A stretch of 64,000 nucleotides of DNA, taken from positions 1-64,000 of the forward strand of contig NZ_PNBY01000053.1 in the NCBI RefSeq assembly GCF_005886875.1, read 5' to 3'. Shown here one piece after another: positions 1-10,158 of the stretch; the first letter of the stretch is position 1, and every line of letters starts with the position of its first letter. The notes beneath the pieces are model-generated. The model saw only the letters and a list, made by a program, of their open reading frames with translations, did no database searches and had not been told where the DNA came from. Position numbers and translations under genes: made by a program. The DNA comes from Pseudoalteromonas aurantia (GTDB lineage Bacteria > Pseudomonadota > Gammaproteobacteria > Enterobacterales > Alteromonadaceae).

Positions 1-161
1 AAGTCCAGTATCACCCACCACATATCGTTAAATTTCTTATTATATTCATGTACATTCTTAATTTCGCAATAAATCTCCTATCTTGAAACCAAACTATTTC
101 AAAACGCTTGTTAAGCGACTAAACTATTCACAGCATATTTTATTATAAGTTATTCATTTGC

Positions 162-1796
162 ATGAGTGTTAAGCCCTTTATCAACACCAAGATTTTAATT
201 GTCGAAGAGCAGCCTTTGGCACTGAGCCATATGAAGCGCTCTTTGGAGCAATTAGACTTTAGGAATTTGAAATTTGCTGAACATGCACAAGCTGCGATTG
301 AGCATTGTCGTATTGAAAAATTTGATTTAGTGATTTGCTCTTTTGATCTTACTAAGCGACAAGACGGTTACCAGCTTTATGAAGAACTAAAAAGTAAACG
401 CCTCGTACGAAATGCGACCTCTTTTATTTTTGTCTCTGCAGAAACCGGTGGAGAGCTCGTTCATAGCGTGATTGAGCTACAGCCCGACGACTTTTTAGTT
501 AAACCTTTTACCATTAAAGAGTTAAAAGGCCGGATTGAGCGCGTATTAAAGCGCAAGCGCTCATTAAAAAAAATATATACTTTTATTGATGATGGTAACG
601 ACTCCAAAGCTGTTAAGTTAATTGACATTGAATTAGATAAACGTGGTCATGCGTATAGCCCAATACTACTTAAACTAAAAGGCGAAGCTTTATTGCGGCT
701 CAACCGTGTCAAAGATGCCAAAAATTTTTATAAGTCGGCGCTCAATTTACAAAAGTTCACTTGGGCAAAAATAGGCCTTATTGAAGCATTAATTGCTAAC
801 AACGAAGATGCCCTTGCACAACGCATGCTTAAAACTATGCTGGAGCGCTCTGAGACCCGTTTAATCGCCCTAGACCTACTAGGAAAACTGGAAATAAAGC
901 TAAGCCAATTTGAAACAGCTCAGGGCTTTTTAAGCGAAGCATCCAAAATTGCACCACGTAATATTGACCGTCAAAAATCACTCAGTCGTATCGCGCTCAT
1001 AAACCATGATTATGAACGAAGTTACCATGCGCAAAAAGACATTGCCCAATATGCCAAACATTCCATTCATGACAGTCCAGAGGTGTATTTAAACGCCGTA
1101 AGAGCCGGAATTGATTTTGCTTTGAGTACCGACAAAACCGAGCAAGTAAACCGTATAACGCGTCAGACTCAGCAGTATTTAGGGGAATTAAAAAAACAAT
1201 TTCCAAATGCCGATAATCAAGCTCAAATTGATGTGCTCAATGCGCGAATACATTATTTAAAAGATGAAAGCAGAAATGCACGAAAGCTCATTGAGCAATT
1301 AGAAGATGAACCTTCAATACGGTCCTTAGATGCCTCACTAGACAAAGCAAAAGCGTACCATGAACTCGGCTTTCACCACAAAGCACAAGAGCTGTTTACG
1401 CAGATAGTCGCCCACTGCGAACGCCACGATAATGTGAGCGACCCAATTACAATGCACTATATTCAGCAGCAACAAAGTGAGCGTCGTGATATTACTATGG
1501 GACCTAAAGAATTGAATAACCATGCGGTTAATCAATTTAATCGAGGTCACTTAGATATGGCCCTTGAAGCATTCTCTCAGGCATTTAGGATCATGCCTAA
1601 AAATGCAAGCATTGGACTCAACTTGTTACAATGCTTGCTCGATAATACGGGTAAACATGGTCAGACATTCAATTCCACATTAGCGAAAAAATGTGTGTCT
1701 GCGCTTAATCAAAGCACGACTTTAGAACCCGAGCAAATAACCCGCCTCGATAAGCTCATGGCACAGCTCAATGAAATGGGGCTGTCCGTTGATTAA
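162..1796 (+). CDS. Receiver-domain protein with C-terminal TPR repeats
   Basis: 544 aa, cytoplasmic. Residues 8-130 have a CheY-like receiver fold: an acidic pair E15-E16 after the first beta strand, VSAE (S92) and the conserved lysine in VKPF (K114). The rest is helical with TPR-like stretches (about 140-300 and 450-530), so it probably works by protein contacts and not by DNA binding. The residue aligned with the phosphoacceptor Asp is Ser60 (ICSFDL), with Asp62 two positions on; it may not be phosphorylated normally. No kinase gene is adjacent. It ends 2 bp from the convergent msrB stop. The family is clear; the signalling role is unknown. Confidence 0.75.
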   Translation: MSVKPFINTKILIVEEQPLALSHMKRSLEQLDFRNLKFAEHAQAAIEHCRIEKFDLVICSFDLTKRQDGYQLYEELKSKRLVRNATSFIFVSAETGGELVHSVIELQPDDFLVKPFTIKELKGRIERVLKRKRSLKKIYTFIDDGNDSKAVKLIDIELDKRGHAYSPILLKLKGEALLRLNRVKDAKNFYKSALNLQKFTWAKIGLIEALIANNEDALAQRMLKTMLERSETRLIALDLLGKLEIKLSQFETAQGFLSEASKIAPRNIDRQKSLSRIALINHDYERSYHAQKDIAQYAKHSIHDSPEVYLNAVRAGIDFALSTDKTEQVNRITRQTQQYLGELKKQFPNADNQAQIDVLNARIHYLKDESRNARKLIEQLEDEPSIRSLDASLDKAKAYHELGFHHKAQELFTQIVAHCERHDNVSDPITMHYIQQQQSERRDITMGPKELNNHAVNQFNRGHLDMALEAFSQAFRIMPKNASIGLNLLQCLLDNTGKHGQTFNSTLAKKCVSALNQSTTLEPEQITRLDKLMAQLNEMGLSVD

Positions 1797-1798
1797 CC

Positions 1799-2248
1799 CT
1801 ATACCTTCACCATTGATAAGGCATTCACACAATAGCGTAAACCACTTGGTTTAGGCCCATCAGGAAACACATGGCCCAAATGGGCATCACATACATTACA
1901 TACAATTTCAACACGTTGCATTGCATGAGAATTGTCGCCTATATAAGCAATGGCATTTTCTGCAGCTGGCTGTGTAAATGATGGCCAACCCGACCCACTG
2001 TCAAACTTTTCATATGCATTAAATAATAAGTTATCACAACACACACACGCATATTTACCAGATTCAAACAATGTGCAACTGCCACTGCTAAACGGCCGTT
2101 CAGTGCCTTTGTTGCGCGTAATATTATACACATCATCATCCAGCAGCATTTGCCACTGCTCAGGTGTTTTTTCAACCCGCTTATCGGGAGCTAGATTACC
2201 ATCGTTAGTCAATCTTAATATATCGCGCCATTTTAGCATATTATTCAC
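1799..2248 (-). CDS. msrB: Peptide-methionine (R)-S-oxide reductase MsrB
   Basis: 149 aa. It reduces methionine-R-sulfoxide in proteins, with electrons from thioredoxin. Visible are GTERPFSSG (48-56), GSGWPSF (85-91), the zinc-binding pairs C68/C71 and C117/C120, and the catalytic cysteine in RYCVN (C140). The C-terminal block AHLGHVFPDGP is typical. There is no signal peptide, so it acts in the cytoplasm. It stands alone on the minus strand, almost touching the convergent receiver/TPR gene. The N-terminal 25 residues are less family-like, but the start is acceptable. Confidence 0.95.
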   Translation of the reverse strand: MNNMLKWRDILRLTNDGNLAPDKRVEKTPEQWQMLLDDDVYNITRNKGTERPFSSGSCTLFESGKYACVCCDNLLFNAYEKFDSGSGWPSFTQPAAENAIAYIGDNSHAMQRVEIVCNVCDAHLGHVFPDGPKPSGLRYCVNALSMVKV

Positions 2249-2418
2249 CTTTCATTGTTAGAGTGAAAACCAAATTACTGTATTACGTTTATGGCACCCT
2301 GTTTGGCTCAATTATGCAAAAGGACAATGCAAGAACTCTGTTCACAAACGCACATCATCATTACCTTATTTTTGTGTCTGAATTATATTAATTATATCCA
2401 AGCATTTTTGCATAAAAA

Positions 2419-2904
2419 TCAAGCTTTTTTAGCGCTTTTTTCTGGTTCAGGCCAATCATTAAAAAAATGCTTTAGATAACGACTGCGTACTAAATATAAA
2501 ATCACCCAAAGCAGCATCACCATCTGCACAGCAAGATATAACGAAAACTGATAGTAACTTTGTGATGCCTGTATAATAAGCCAACTAAGATCCGCCAGTG
2601 CAGCCACCAATAAAGGCCAACGCATATAACGCCAGTATTTTGCTAAATACCGTGAACTAGAAGGTCTGCGTAATGAAAAAATAATGGTGGGCACTAACGC
2701 GATAGCACCAATGCCTAAAGCAACAAAAAAATGGAGTTTGGTTTGAAAAAATAAAGACATAAAATCTAAATCAGGCCGACGAGCAATGGCAGAAAAGGCC
2801 CAAAGAAAATAAGCTCTAAGTAATACTATCAAAGTGAGATTAAACCCTATTGGGGTGCGATACACGCCGTACTTATCCCAATACTCAGGGCCATACTGTT
2901 TCAT
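2419..2904 (-). CDS. DUF2919 family inner-membrane protein (YfeZ-like)
   Basis: 161 aa with about four predicted membrane helices (roughly 22-40, 52-75, 88-108 and 117-140) and a basic, hydrophilic C-terminus. The N-terminus (YGPEYWDKYGVYRTP) resembles the DUF2919 family of small inner-membrane proteins of unknown function. It lies just downstream of ligA on the same strand (69 bp gap) and could be co-transcribed with it. I cannot give a biochemical role. The assignment is from pattern memory and moderately confident. Confidence 0.65.
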   Translation of the reverse strand: MKQYGPEYWDKYGVYRTPIGFNLTLIVLLRAYFLWAFSAIARRPDLDFMSLFFQTKLHFFVALGIGAIALVPTIIFSLRRPSSSRYLAKYWRYMRWPLLVAALADLSWLIIQASQSYYQFSLYLAVQMVMLLWVILYLVRSRYLKHFFNDWPEPEKSAKKA

Positions 2905-2973
2905 TATACAACTCCACTTATCGGCAAAAAGTTGACTCTCCTTCTTGCCGATAATACTTAACAGTCTTAAATA

Positions 2974-5070
<2,097 letters not shown>

Positions 5071-5074
5071 TTAC

Positions 5075-5800
5075 TTAAACTGCATACTCACGTACTTTCT
5101 CAACGTAGGCACGCACTGCATTGACCGACAAAGGCTCACGACTACTGTCTAACACTGTCGCACCAAATTCATCAGCCAGTTTTTTTGCTGCACCGTGCAA
5201 CATGTTAAATGCAGCGAGACTGTCACCTTCACACGGTAGGGTCATAAATAGGCTAACCCCTGCGGTACCAAATTGTTCCATATTATCAATGTCAAATGTG
5301 CCTGGATTGAACATATTAACTAAACGAAATAATACAGGCCCATTACCTGACGGCTCCACATGACGGTTAAAAAAGCCCTCATCTGAGTATTTAAAGCCTA
5401 AACTTAATACTGCTGGCAAGAGCCTTGAACCTGCCATTGTTAACCCTTCTGGCATCGCAATGTGTAATATAATGAAATCAGATGGTTCTGAGTGGGCCTG
5501 TGTGCTTGATTCTGCGCCAGAGTCTACCTGCGTATTTTGCTGTGTTTGCACTGTGGCAGTGTCAGCATCTTTCGTCGCAATAGGCTCATCATCTAAGGCA
5601 GCGAAGTTCAACTCACCAATGTCTGGTTCATCGTTACTTTGTATTGACGAAGGCTGCTCAACTTGAGGCTCCGCCTCTTGTTCTCGTTGTTGCTCATCAG
5701 GTTGATCCTTTTTACGCACCGACCATAAACCATGGATCAGTAATCCACCAATTACTAATGCGCTGATCACGATTAACGCCCATCTCAATTCTGTGGCCAT
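5075..5800 (-). CDS. zipA: Cell division protein ZipA
   Basis: 241 aa. It anchors FtsZ to the inner membrane at the division site. The N-terminus carries one membrane helix (about 7-25, WALIVISALVIGGLLIHG) with a very short periplasmic end. Then come a basic patch (RKKDQ), an acidic and Gln-rich linker to about residue 105, and a C-terminal ZipA domain that binds the FtsZ tail (from about FIILHIAMPEGLTMAG). It is 19 bp downstream of smc and upstream of ligA on the same strand. It is shorter than the E. coli protein because of the linker. Confidence 0.93.
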   Translation of the reverse strand: MATELRWALIVISALVIGGLLIHGLWSVRKKDQPDEQQREQEAEPQVEQPSSIQSNDEPDIGELNFAALDDEPIATKDADTATVQTQQNTQVDSGAESSTQAHSEPSDFIILHIAMPEGLTMAGSRLLPAVLSLGFKYSDEGFFNRHVEPSGNGPVLFRLVNMFNPGTFDIDNMEQFGTAGVSLFMTLPCEGDSLAAFNMLHGAAKKLADEFGATVLDSSREPLSVNAVRAYVEKVREYAV

Positions 5801-5819
5801 TGCTCACCTTTTTTTATTC

Positions 5820-8800
5820 TCATGCTTGTGCCATTTGCACTGCTTGTTCTATGTCAACGGCAACCATTCTCGAAACACCAGGTTCCGCCATAGTTACCCC
5901 CGTCAGCTTACCAGCCATTTCCATTGCAATTTTGTTATGGCTAATATAAATAAATTGTACCGTTTGAGACATTTCCTCAACTAAACGACAAAAACGTCCG
6001 ACGTTTGCATCATCTAACGGTGCATCAACCTCATCTAGCATACAAAACGGTGCCGGATTCAGTCTAAATATCGAAAACACCAATGATAATGCGGTCAGCG
6101 CTTTTTCTCCACCACTTAACAGATGAATTGTTGAGTTTTTCTTTCCTGGTGGTCTTGCCATGATGCTTACACCACTTTCTAGCAAGTCATCACTGGTTAA
6201 CTCTAAGTATGCACTACCTCCTCCAAAAACTTTAGGAAATAACTCTTTTAAATCATCATTTATTTGATCAAATGTCGCCTTAAAGCGAATTTTGGTCTCT
6301 TTATCTATTTTTCTGATCGCATTCTCTAATGTTTTTAATGCTGAGGTTAAATCATCAAGTTGGCTATCTAGGTAACGCTTCCTTTTGCTCGCTTCATCAA
6401 ATTCGCTGATTGCCGCTAAATTTACTGCGCCCAAAGCCTGTAATGCGTCCAAAGCTGTATTTAACTGTAATTGTAGCGCGTTAACATTACTATTTTCAGG
6501 CAATGTCGCCAAGACGTCATGCACATTTTGCTCTAAACTCTCTAGCGGCTCTAACGCAGCTTGTGCTTTAATCGCCAAACCTTGCTCATCTAATTGATGT
6601 TTTTGTAGCAGCTCTCGTAAACGTGCAACCTCACTGGTCGCCCCTTTTAACGCAATTTGCTTTTCTTGTAGCTGTACTTTCGCGTGTTGTAATTGCTGTT
6701 GCAAGTCATCTAATATCTTTTGTTGCTTAGACTGACTTGATAGCAATTGCGTGATACTGTCATCGATGTCTTTCATCGGTGTGGTTAATCGTTGCAGCGC
6801 CTCATTCACTCTTTGAGACTGCTCAAAAGCGAGAGTATAACCTTTTTCACTGTGTACTACTTTTGATTGAATTAATTGCCAAGCACTTTTAGCTTGCTGC
6901 TCTGCGAGCGTCGCTGAATGCAGCTTTTTTAGTCCTAATTCTTTATTAATGAGGGCTTGCTTTTGTTCACTTTTTTTCAGCTCAAATTGCTCTTTTAACT
7001 GTAAACATTGAGATTGATGCTGCGACAGCCTTGTTTTGGAATCGGTATAAGCTTGCTCTGCATTATTTAAGTCTATTTGATCATTCGCCAAATGCCCGTT
7101 TAATATTTGCAGCTTGTTCTGCAAAGACTCATAACTTTCACGCCACTGGCTACTTTGTTGCTTTAGTATTTCATGGCGAGATTGCAATGCCGCAACCTGC
7201 TGAGACAACTGATGTACTTGCTCTTTATTGTCTGCTTGGGCTGACTGGCGGTCCGCTAATTGCGTTTTGAGTGTTAAGACATCTTGCTCTATTAAAGCTA
7301 ATTTAGCGACGACGTTAGGTAACCTTTCCTCAAGCGTTCTCAACCGTGCATGTTGGCTTAATATGCTGTCTTGCTCGTCATTTTTTATTGTTGCACGCCA
7401 ATTATCCCCATGTAACCCGCCAGATAAATCAATACCAAAAATCCACTGTTCATGAGTATTAAATGAACCGTTACTTTCTATCAGTTGCACTCTGTTTAAC
7501 AATGATGGGTAAATATCACTTTCAATGAATTGTGCTACTGAGCCTACTTTAGCTTGTTGCGCAAATGGCCAGACCGCATTATCAGCTGGGCTGTCTGTGA
7601 CGTTTAACGTACTCAACCCTAACAGAGCACGCTCCACCAGCATCTCAAAACCCGCTGTCACTCTTAAAGTGCTCAGCAAGTTCCGGTGTTCGTCTGTATT
7701 TGTTACCGCTAAGACGGTCGCCAATGCATCTATATTAGCGATTAAATGCGTATGCACCTGTTGCTGCTCTTTGAGTGCTTGCTGTGCTCCGTTGTGCTGC
7801 TGAGTAAGGGTGTTAATCTGTGAAGTAAGCACGTGTCCAACAGCATGTAATTGAGCAACTTTCTGTGTTTTGTCAACAAGCGCTTGCTGGTCTTGCTTGC
7901 TTTTCTCTCGAGGGTCATCAGCAACCAAAGCATTCACTTGATCGGTCAGTTCTTGTTGCTTTTCTTGGTTGTGCTTGTGAGATTGCTGAGCCTGAAGATA
8001 GTGCTGTTCTTTTTTAGTATATTCAGCTTGGTATTGTTCAAGTAACCCAATAGACGTCTGCAATTTTATTTCATCAGCTTGGTTTTTTGACAACAACTCA
8101 TCATGTATGTGTTGATATTCATCTAGCTGCAATTGCGTAATTAACTGACTTTCAATACTCTCTTGTAATTGTTCATGAGATTCAGTTGCTTCAACCTTGA
8201 GTGCGGTCAATTGTACCTGAGCGTCAGCTGTGTCTGCTTTATAGATAATCGCCTGCTTTTGCAGCTCGCTATGCTTATCCACTAAATGTATTTTCTGCTG
8301 CTCAGCCTTGGTCAAATTAGTATGAATTTGATGAATACTGAGTTGTTGTTCTGCGATCCCGTCATTTAGATGTGTTACTTGCCCTTCCAGTGCAGCAAGC
8401 ACGTCATGATGACCGCTATGCGCAGTATTTAAAAATGTAATCTCAGATTGTACTTTTGTGATGTGCTGTAATCTTTGTTGCTGCTTTTGATGAAAACTCT
8501 GCCACTTTAAAACCGCTAATTGACCTTTGTAAGTCCGTTCTTGTTGCTTCAATGCACGATAATATTGTGCGTCTTTTGCCTGTATCGCTAAACGATCTAG
8601 CTGCAATTGTAGCTCTTTGCGTACATCAAGTAATCGTTCTAAGTTCTCTCGAGTATTTTTAATCCTTGTTTGCGTCTCTCTTCGGCGCTCTTTATATTTA
8701 GATACGCCCGCAGCCTCTTCAAGAAAAACACGCAACTCTTGGGGTTTACTCTCTATCAGCCGCGAGATCATGCCCTGCTCAATAATTGCGTAACTGCGAG

Positions 8801-9212
8801 GTCCCAGACCTGTGCCTAAAAAGATATCGGTAATATCTCGCTTTCGGCACTTGCTGCCATTAAGAAAATACAAGGATTGGCCATCGCGCGTCACCAGTCT
8901 TTTAATTGATACCGTGTTACGATCGGCTAATGTACCTGGTAAACGGCCTTGGGCATTGTCAAACATCAACTCTACAGATGCCTGTGATATCGGCTTACGG
9001 TGTGTTGATCCATTAAAAATGACATCGGTCATCGCATCACCGCGTAAGTTTTTCGCCGAACTTTCACCGAGCACCCACCGCACGGCATCAATGACATTCG
9101 ATTTGCCACAGCCATTAGGGCCAACAACACACGTCATCTCATCAAGAAAGGGGATTTTTGTTGGCTCAACAAAAGACTTAAAACCCGCAAGTTTAATACT
9201 ACTTAAGCGCAT
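5820..9212 (-). CDS. smc: Chromosome partition protein Smc
   Basis: 1130 aa. An ATPase that organises and segregates chromosomes as a dimer. Walker A is GPNGCGKSN near residue 32, the ABC signature is LSGGEKALTALSL and Walker B is FCMLDEVDAPLDDANV near the C-terminus. In between are two long Gln-rich coiled coils separated by a globular hinge at about residues 510-620. Most Enterobacteriaceae use MukB; a true Smc upstream of zipA fits Alteromonadales and Vibrio/Pseudomonas-type genomes. The start is at the usual MRLSSIKLAGFKSF. Confidence 0.97.
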   Translation of the reverse strand: MRLSSIKLAGFKSFVEPTKIPFLDEMTCVVGPNGCGKSNVIDAVRWVLGESSAKNLRGDAMTDVIFNGSTHRKPISQASVELMFDNAQGRLPGTLADRNTVSIKRLVTRDGQSLYFLNGSKCRKRDITDIFLGTGLGPRSYAIIEQGMISRLIESKPQELRVFLEEAAGVSKYKERRRETQTRIKNTRENLERLLDVRKELQLQLDRLAIQAKDAQYYRALKQQERTYKGQLAVLKWQSFHQKQQQRLQHITKVQSEITFLNTAHSGHHDVLAALEGQVTHLNDGIAEQQLSIHQIHTNLTKAEQQKIHLVDKHSELQKQAIIYKADTADAQVQLTALKVEATESHEQLQESIESQLITQLQLDEYQHIHDELLSKNQADEIKLQTSIGLLEQYQAEYTKKEQHYLQAQQSHKHNQEKQQELTDQVNALVADDPREKSKQDQQALVDKTQKVAQLHAVGHVLTSQINTLTQQHNGAQQALKEQQQVHTHLIANIDALATVLAVTNTDEHRNLLSTLRVTAGFEMLVERALLGLSTLNVTDSPADNAVWPFAQQAKVGSVAQFIESDIYPSLLNRVQLIESNGSFNTHEQWIFGIDLSGGLHGDNWRATIKNDEQDSILSQHARLRTLEERLPNVVAKLALIEQDVLTLKTQLADRQSAQADNKEQVHQLSQQVAALQSRHEILKQQSSQWRESYESLQNKLQILNGHLANDQIDLNNAEQAYTDSKTRLSQHQSQCLQLKEQFELKKSEQKQALINKELGLKKLHSATLAEQQAKSAWQLIQSKVVHSEKGYTLAFEQSQRVNEALQRLTTPMKDIDDSITQLLSSQSKQQKILDDLQQQLQHAKVQLQEKQIALKGATSEVARLRELLQKHQLDEQGLAIKAQAALEPLESLEQNVHDVLATLPENSNVNALQLQLNTALDALQALGAVNLAAISEFDEASKRKRYLDSQLDDLTSALKTLENAIRKIDKETKIRFKATFDQINDDLKELFPKVFGGGSAYLELTSDDLLESGVSIMARPPGKKNSTIHLLSGGEKALTALSLVFSIFRLNPAPFCMLDEVDAPLDDANVGRFCRLVEEMSQTVQFIYISHNKIAMEMAGKLTGVTMAEPGVSRMVAVDIEQAVQMAQA

Positions 9213-9260
9213 ATGCTAATTAGCTACTCATCAAAATAAAGGGCTATAAATCAAACATAG

Positions 9261-9992
9261 TTACTTCTGGCGTTTCATATTATCTAAAATAATACCTGTC
9301 GCCATAGCCACATTAAGAGACTCTGCAACACCAAACGCTGGAATGGTGATCGGAGTATTTATGTACTTACCGACAGGCTCACGTATACCATGCGATTCGC
9401 TTCCCATAACGAGTACACCACGCGCAGAAAAAGCTGTGTTATGTACATTTTCACCATTTAAATATGCGCCATAAATATCACCTGAGTAAGACGCTAAAAA
9501 CTCAGGAAGGTCACAACGTACAACATCAATACGTACAAAAGAACCCATCGTAGCGCTGATCACTTTGGGGTTTAGGTGGTCAGCACAATCGTCACTGACA
9601 ATGACCTGATTTAGTCCATACCAATCAGCCAACCGAATAATCGTACCAAGGTTACCTGGATCAGACACGCCATCGAGTGCTAATACGATCCCTGATGTAT
9701 CAACTTGTGCATTTTCAGGAAATGGGACAATTGCAATCGCAGCGTTATTACTCACTAAAGTGCTGACTTTTGATAAACTGTCACTGTCAGTTTCTGTACA
9801 GGTCACGCCAGCTAACTTTACTGAATGCGCAGATAAAAACTCCGTAGTCGCAAAAAGGTGTACTACTTTCAATCCAGCATCAAGAAGCTCCAAGATGTTT
9901 TTCTCACCCTGAACTAAATACTGCTGATATTGTTTTCTATATTTTTTTTGTGCTAAAGCACGTAAGAGTTTCGATTGATTTTTAGAGAGCAT
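9261..9992 (-). CDS. TrmH/SpoU family RNA 2'-O-methyltransferase
   Basis: 243 aa. The three knotted SAM-binding motifs of SPOUT enzymes are visible: NLGTIIRLADWYGL followed by SATMGSFVRIDV, then GVLVMGSESHGI, then ITIPAFGVAESLNVAMATG. An N-terminal substrate-binding domain (QYLVQGEKNILELL) is of the type seen in RlmB-like and TrmH-like proteins. It probably methylates a ribose in rRNA or tRNA; the exact nucleotide cannot be told from sequence alone. GAGGT precedes the ATG. It appears to be transcribed alone upstream of smc. Confidence 0.9.
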   Translation of the reverse strand: MLSKNQSKLLRALAQKKYRKQYQQYLVQGEKNILELLDAGLKVVHLFATTEFLSAHSVKLAGVTCTETDSDSLSKVSTLVSNNAAIAIVPFPENAQVDTSGIVLALDGVSDPGNLGTIIRLADWYGLNQVIVSDDCADHLNPKVISATMGSFVRIDVVRCDLPEFLASYSGDIYGAYLNGENVHNTAFSARGVLVMGSESHGIREPVGKYINTPITIPAFGVAESLNVAMATGIILDNMKRQK

Positions 9993-10111
9993 AGCTACCT
10001 CAATGTCCTGAGGGAGAGATTATACCTGAGCAGAGAAATAATGCGAGAAACACCTAGCTTAGTGTTTATTAAAATTAAGCAATCTTTTTGTATGTATCAA
10101 ACTACCGATAC

Positions 10112-10146
10112 AATAATAACAGCGCCACAAAGGCGCTGTTATTATT
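10112..10146 (-). terminator. Terminator of the subtilisin-like protease gene
   Basis: A perfect 15-bp stem (10112-10126 with 10132-10146) with a five-base loop and a GC-rich core sits 12 bp beyond the stop codon of the protease gene. AT-rich arms supply the T-run on the minus strand. Confidence 0.75.
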
Positions 10147-10158
10147 TCGAAGTTCTAA

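Noticed and set aside
1-161. Possible small gene before the receiver/TPR gene
   Set aside because: Only AT-rich leader sequence; no frame with a start and ribosome binding site was convincing.
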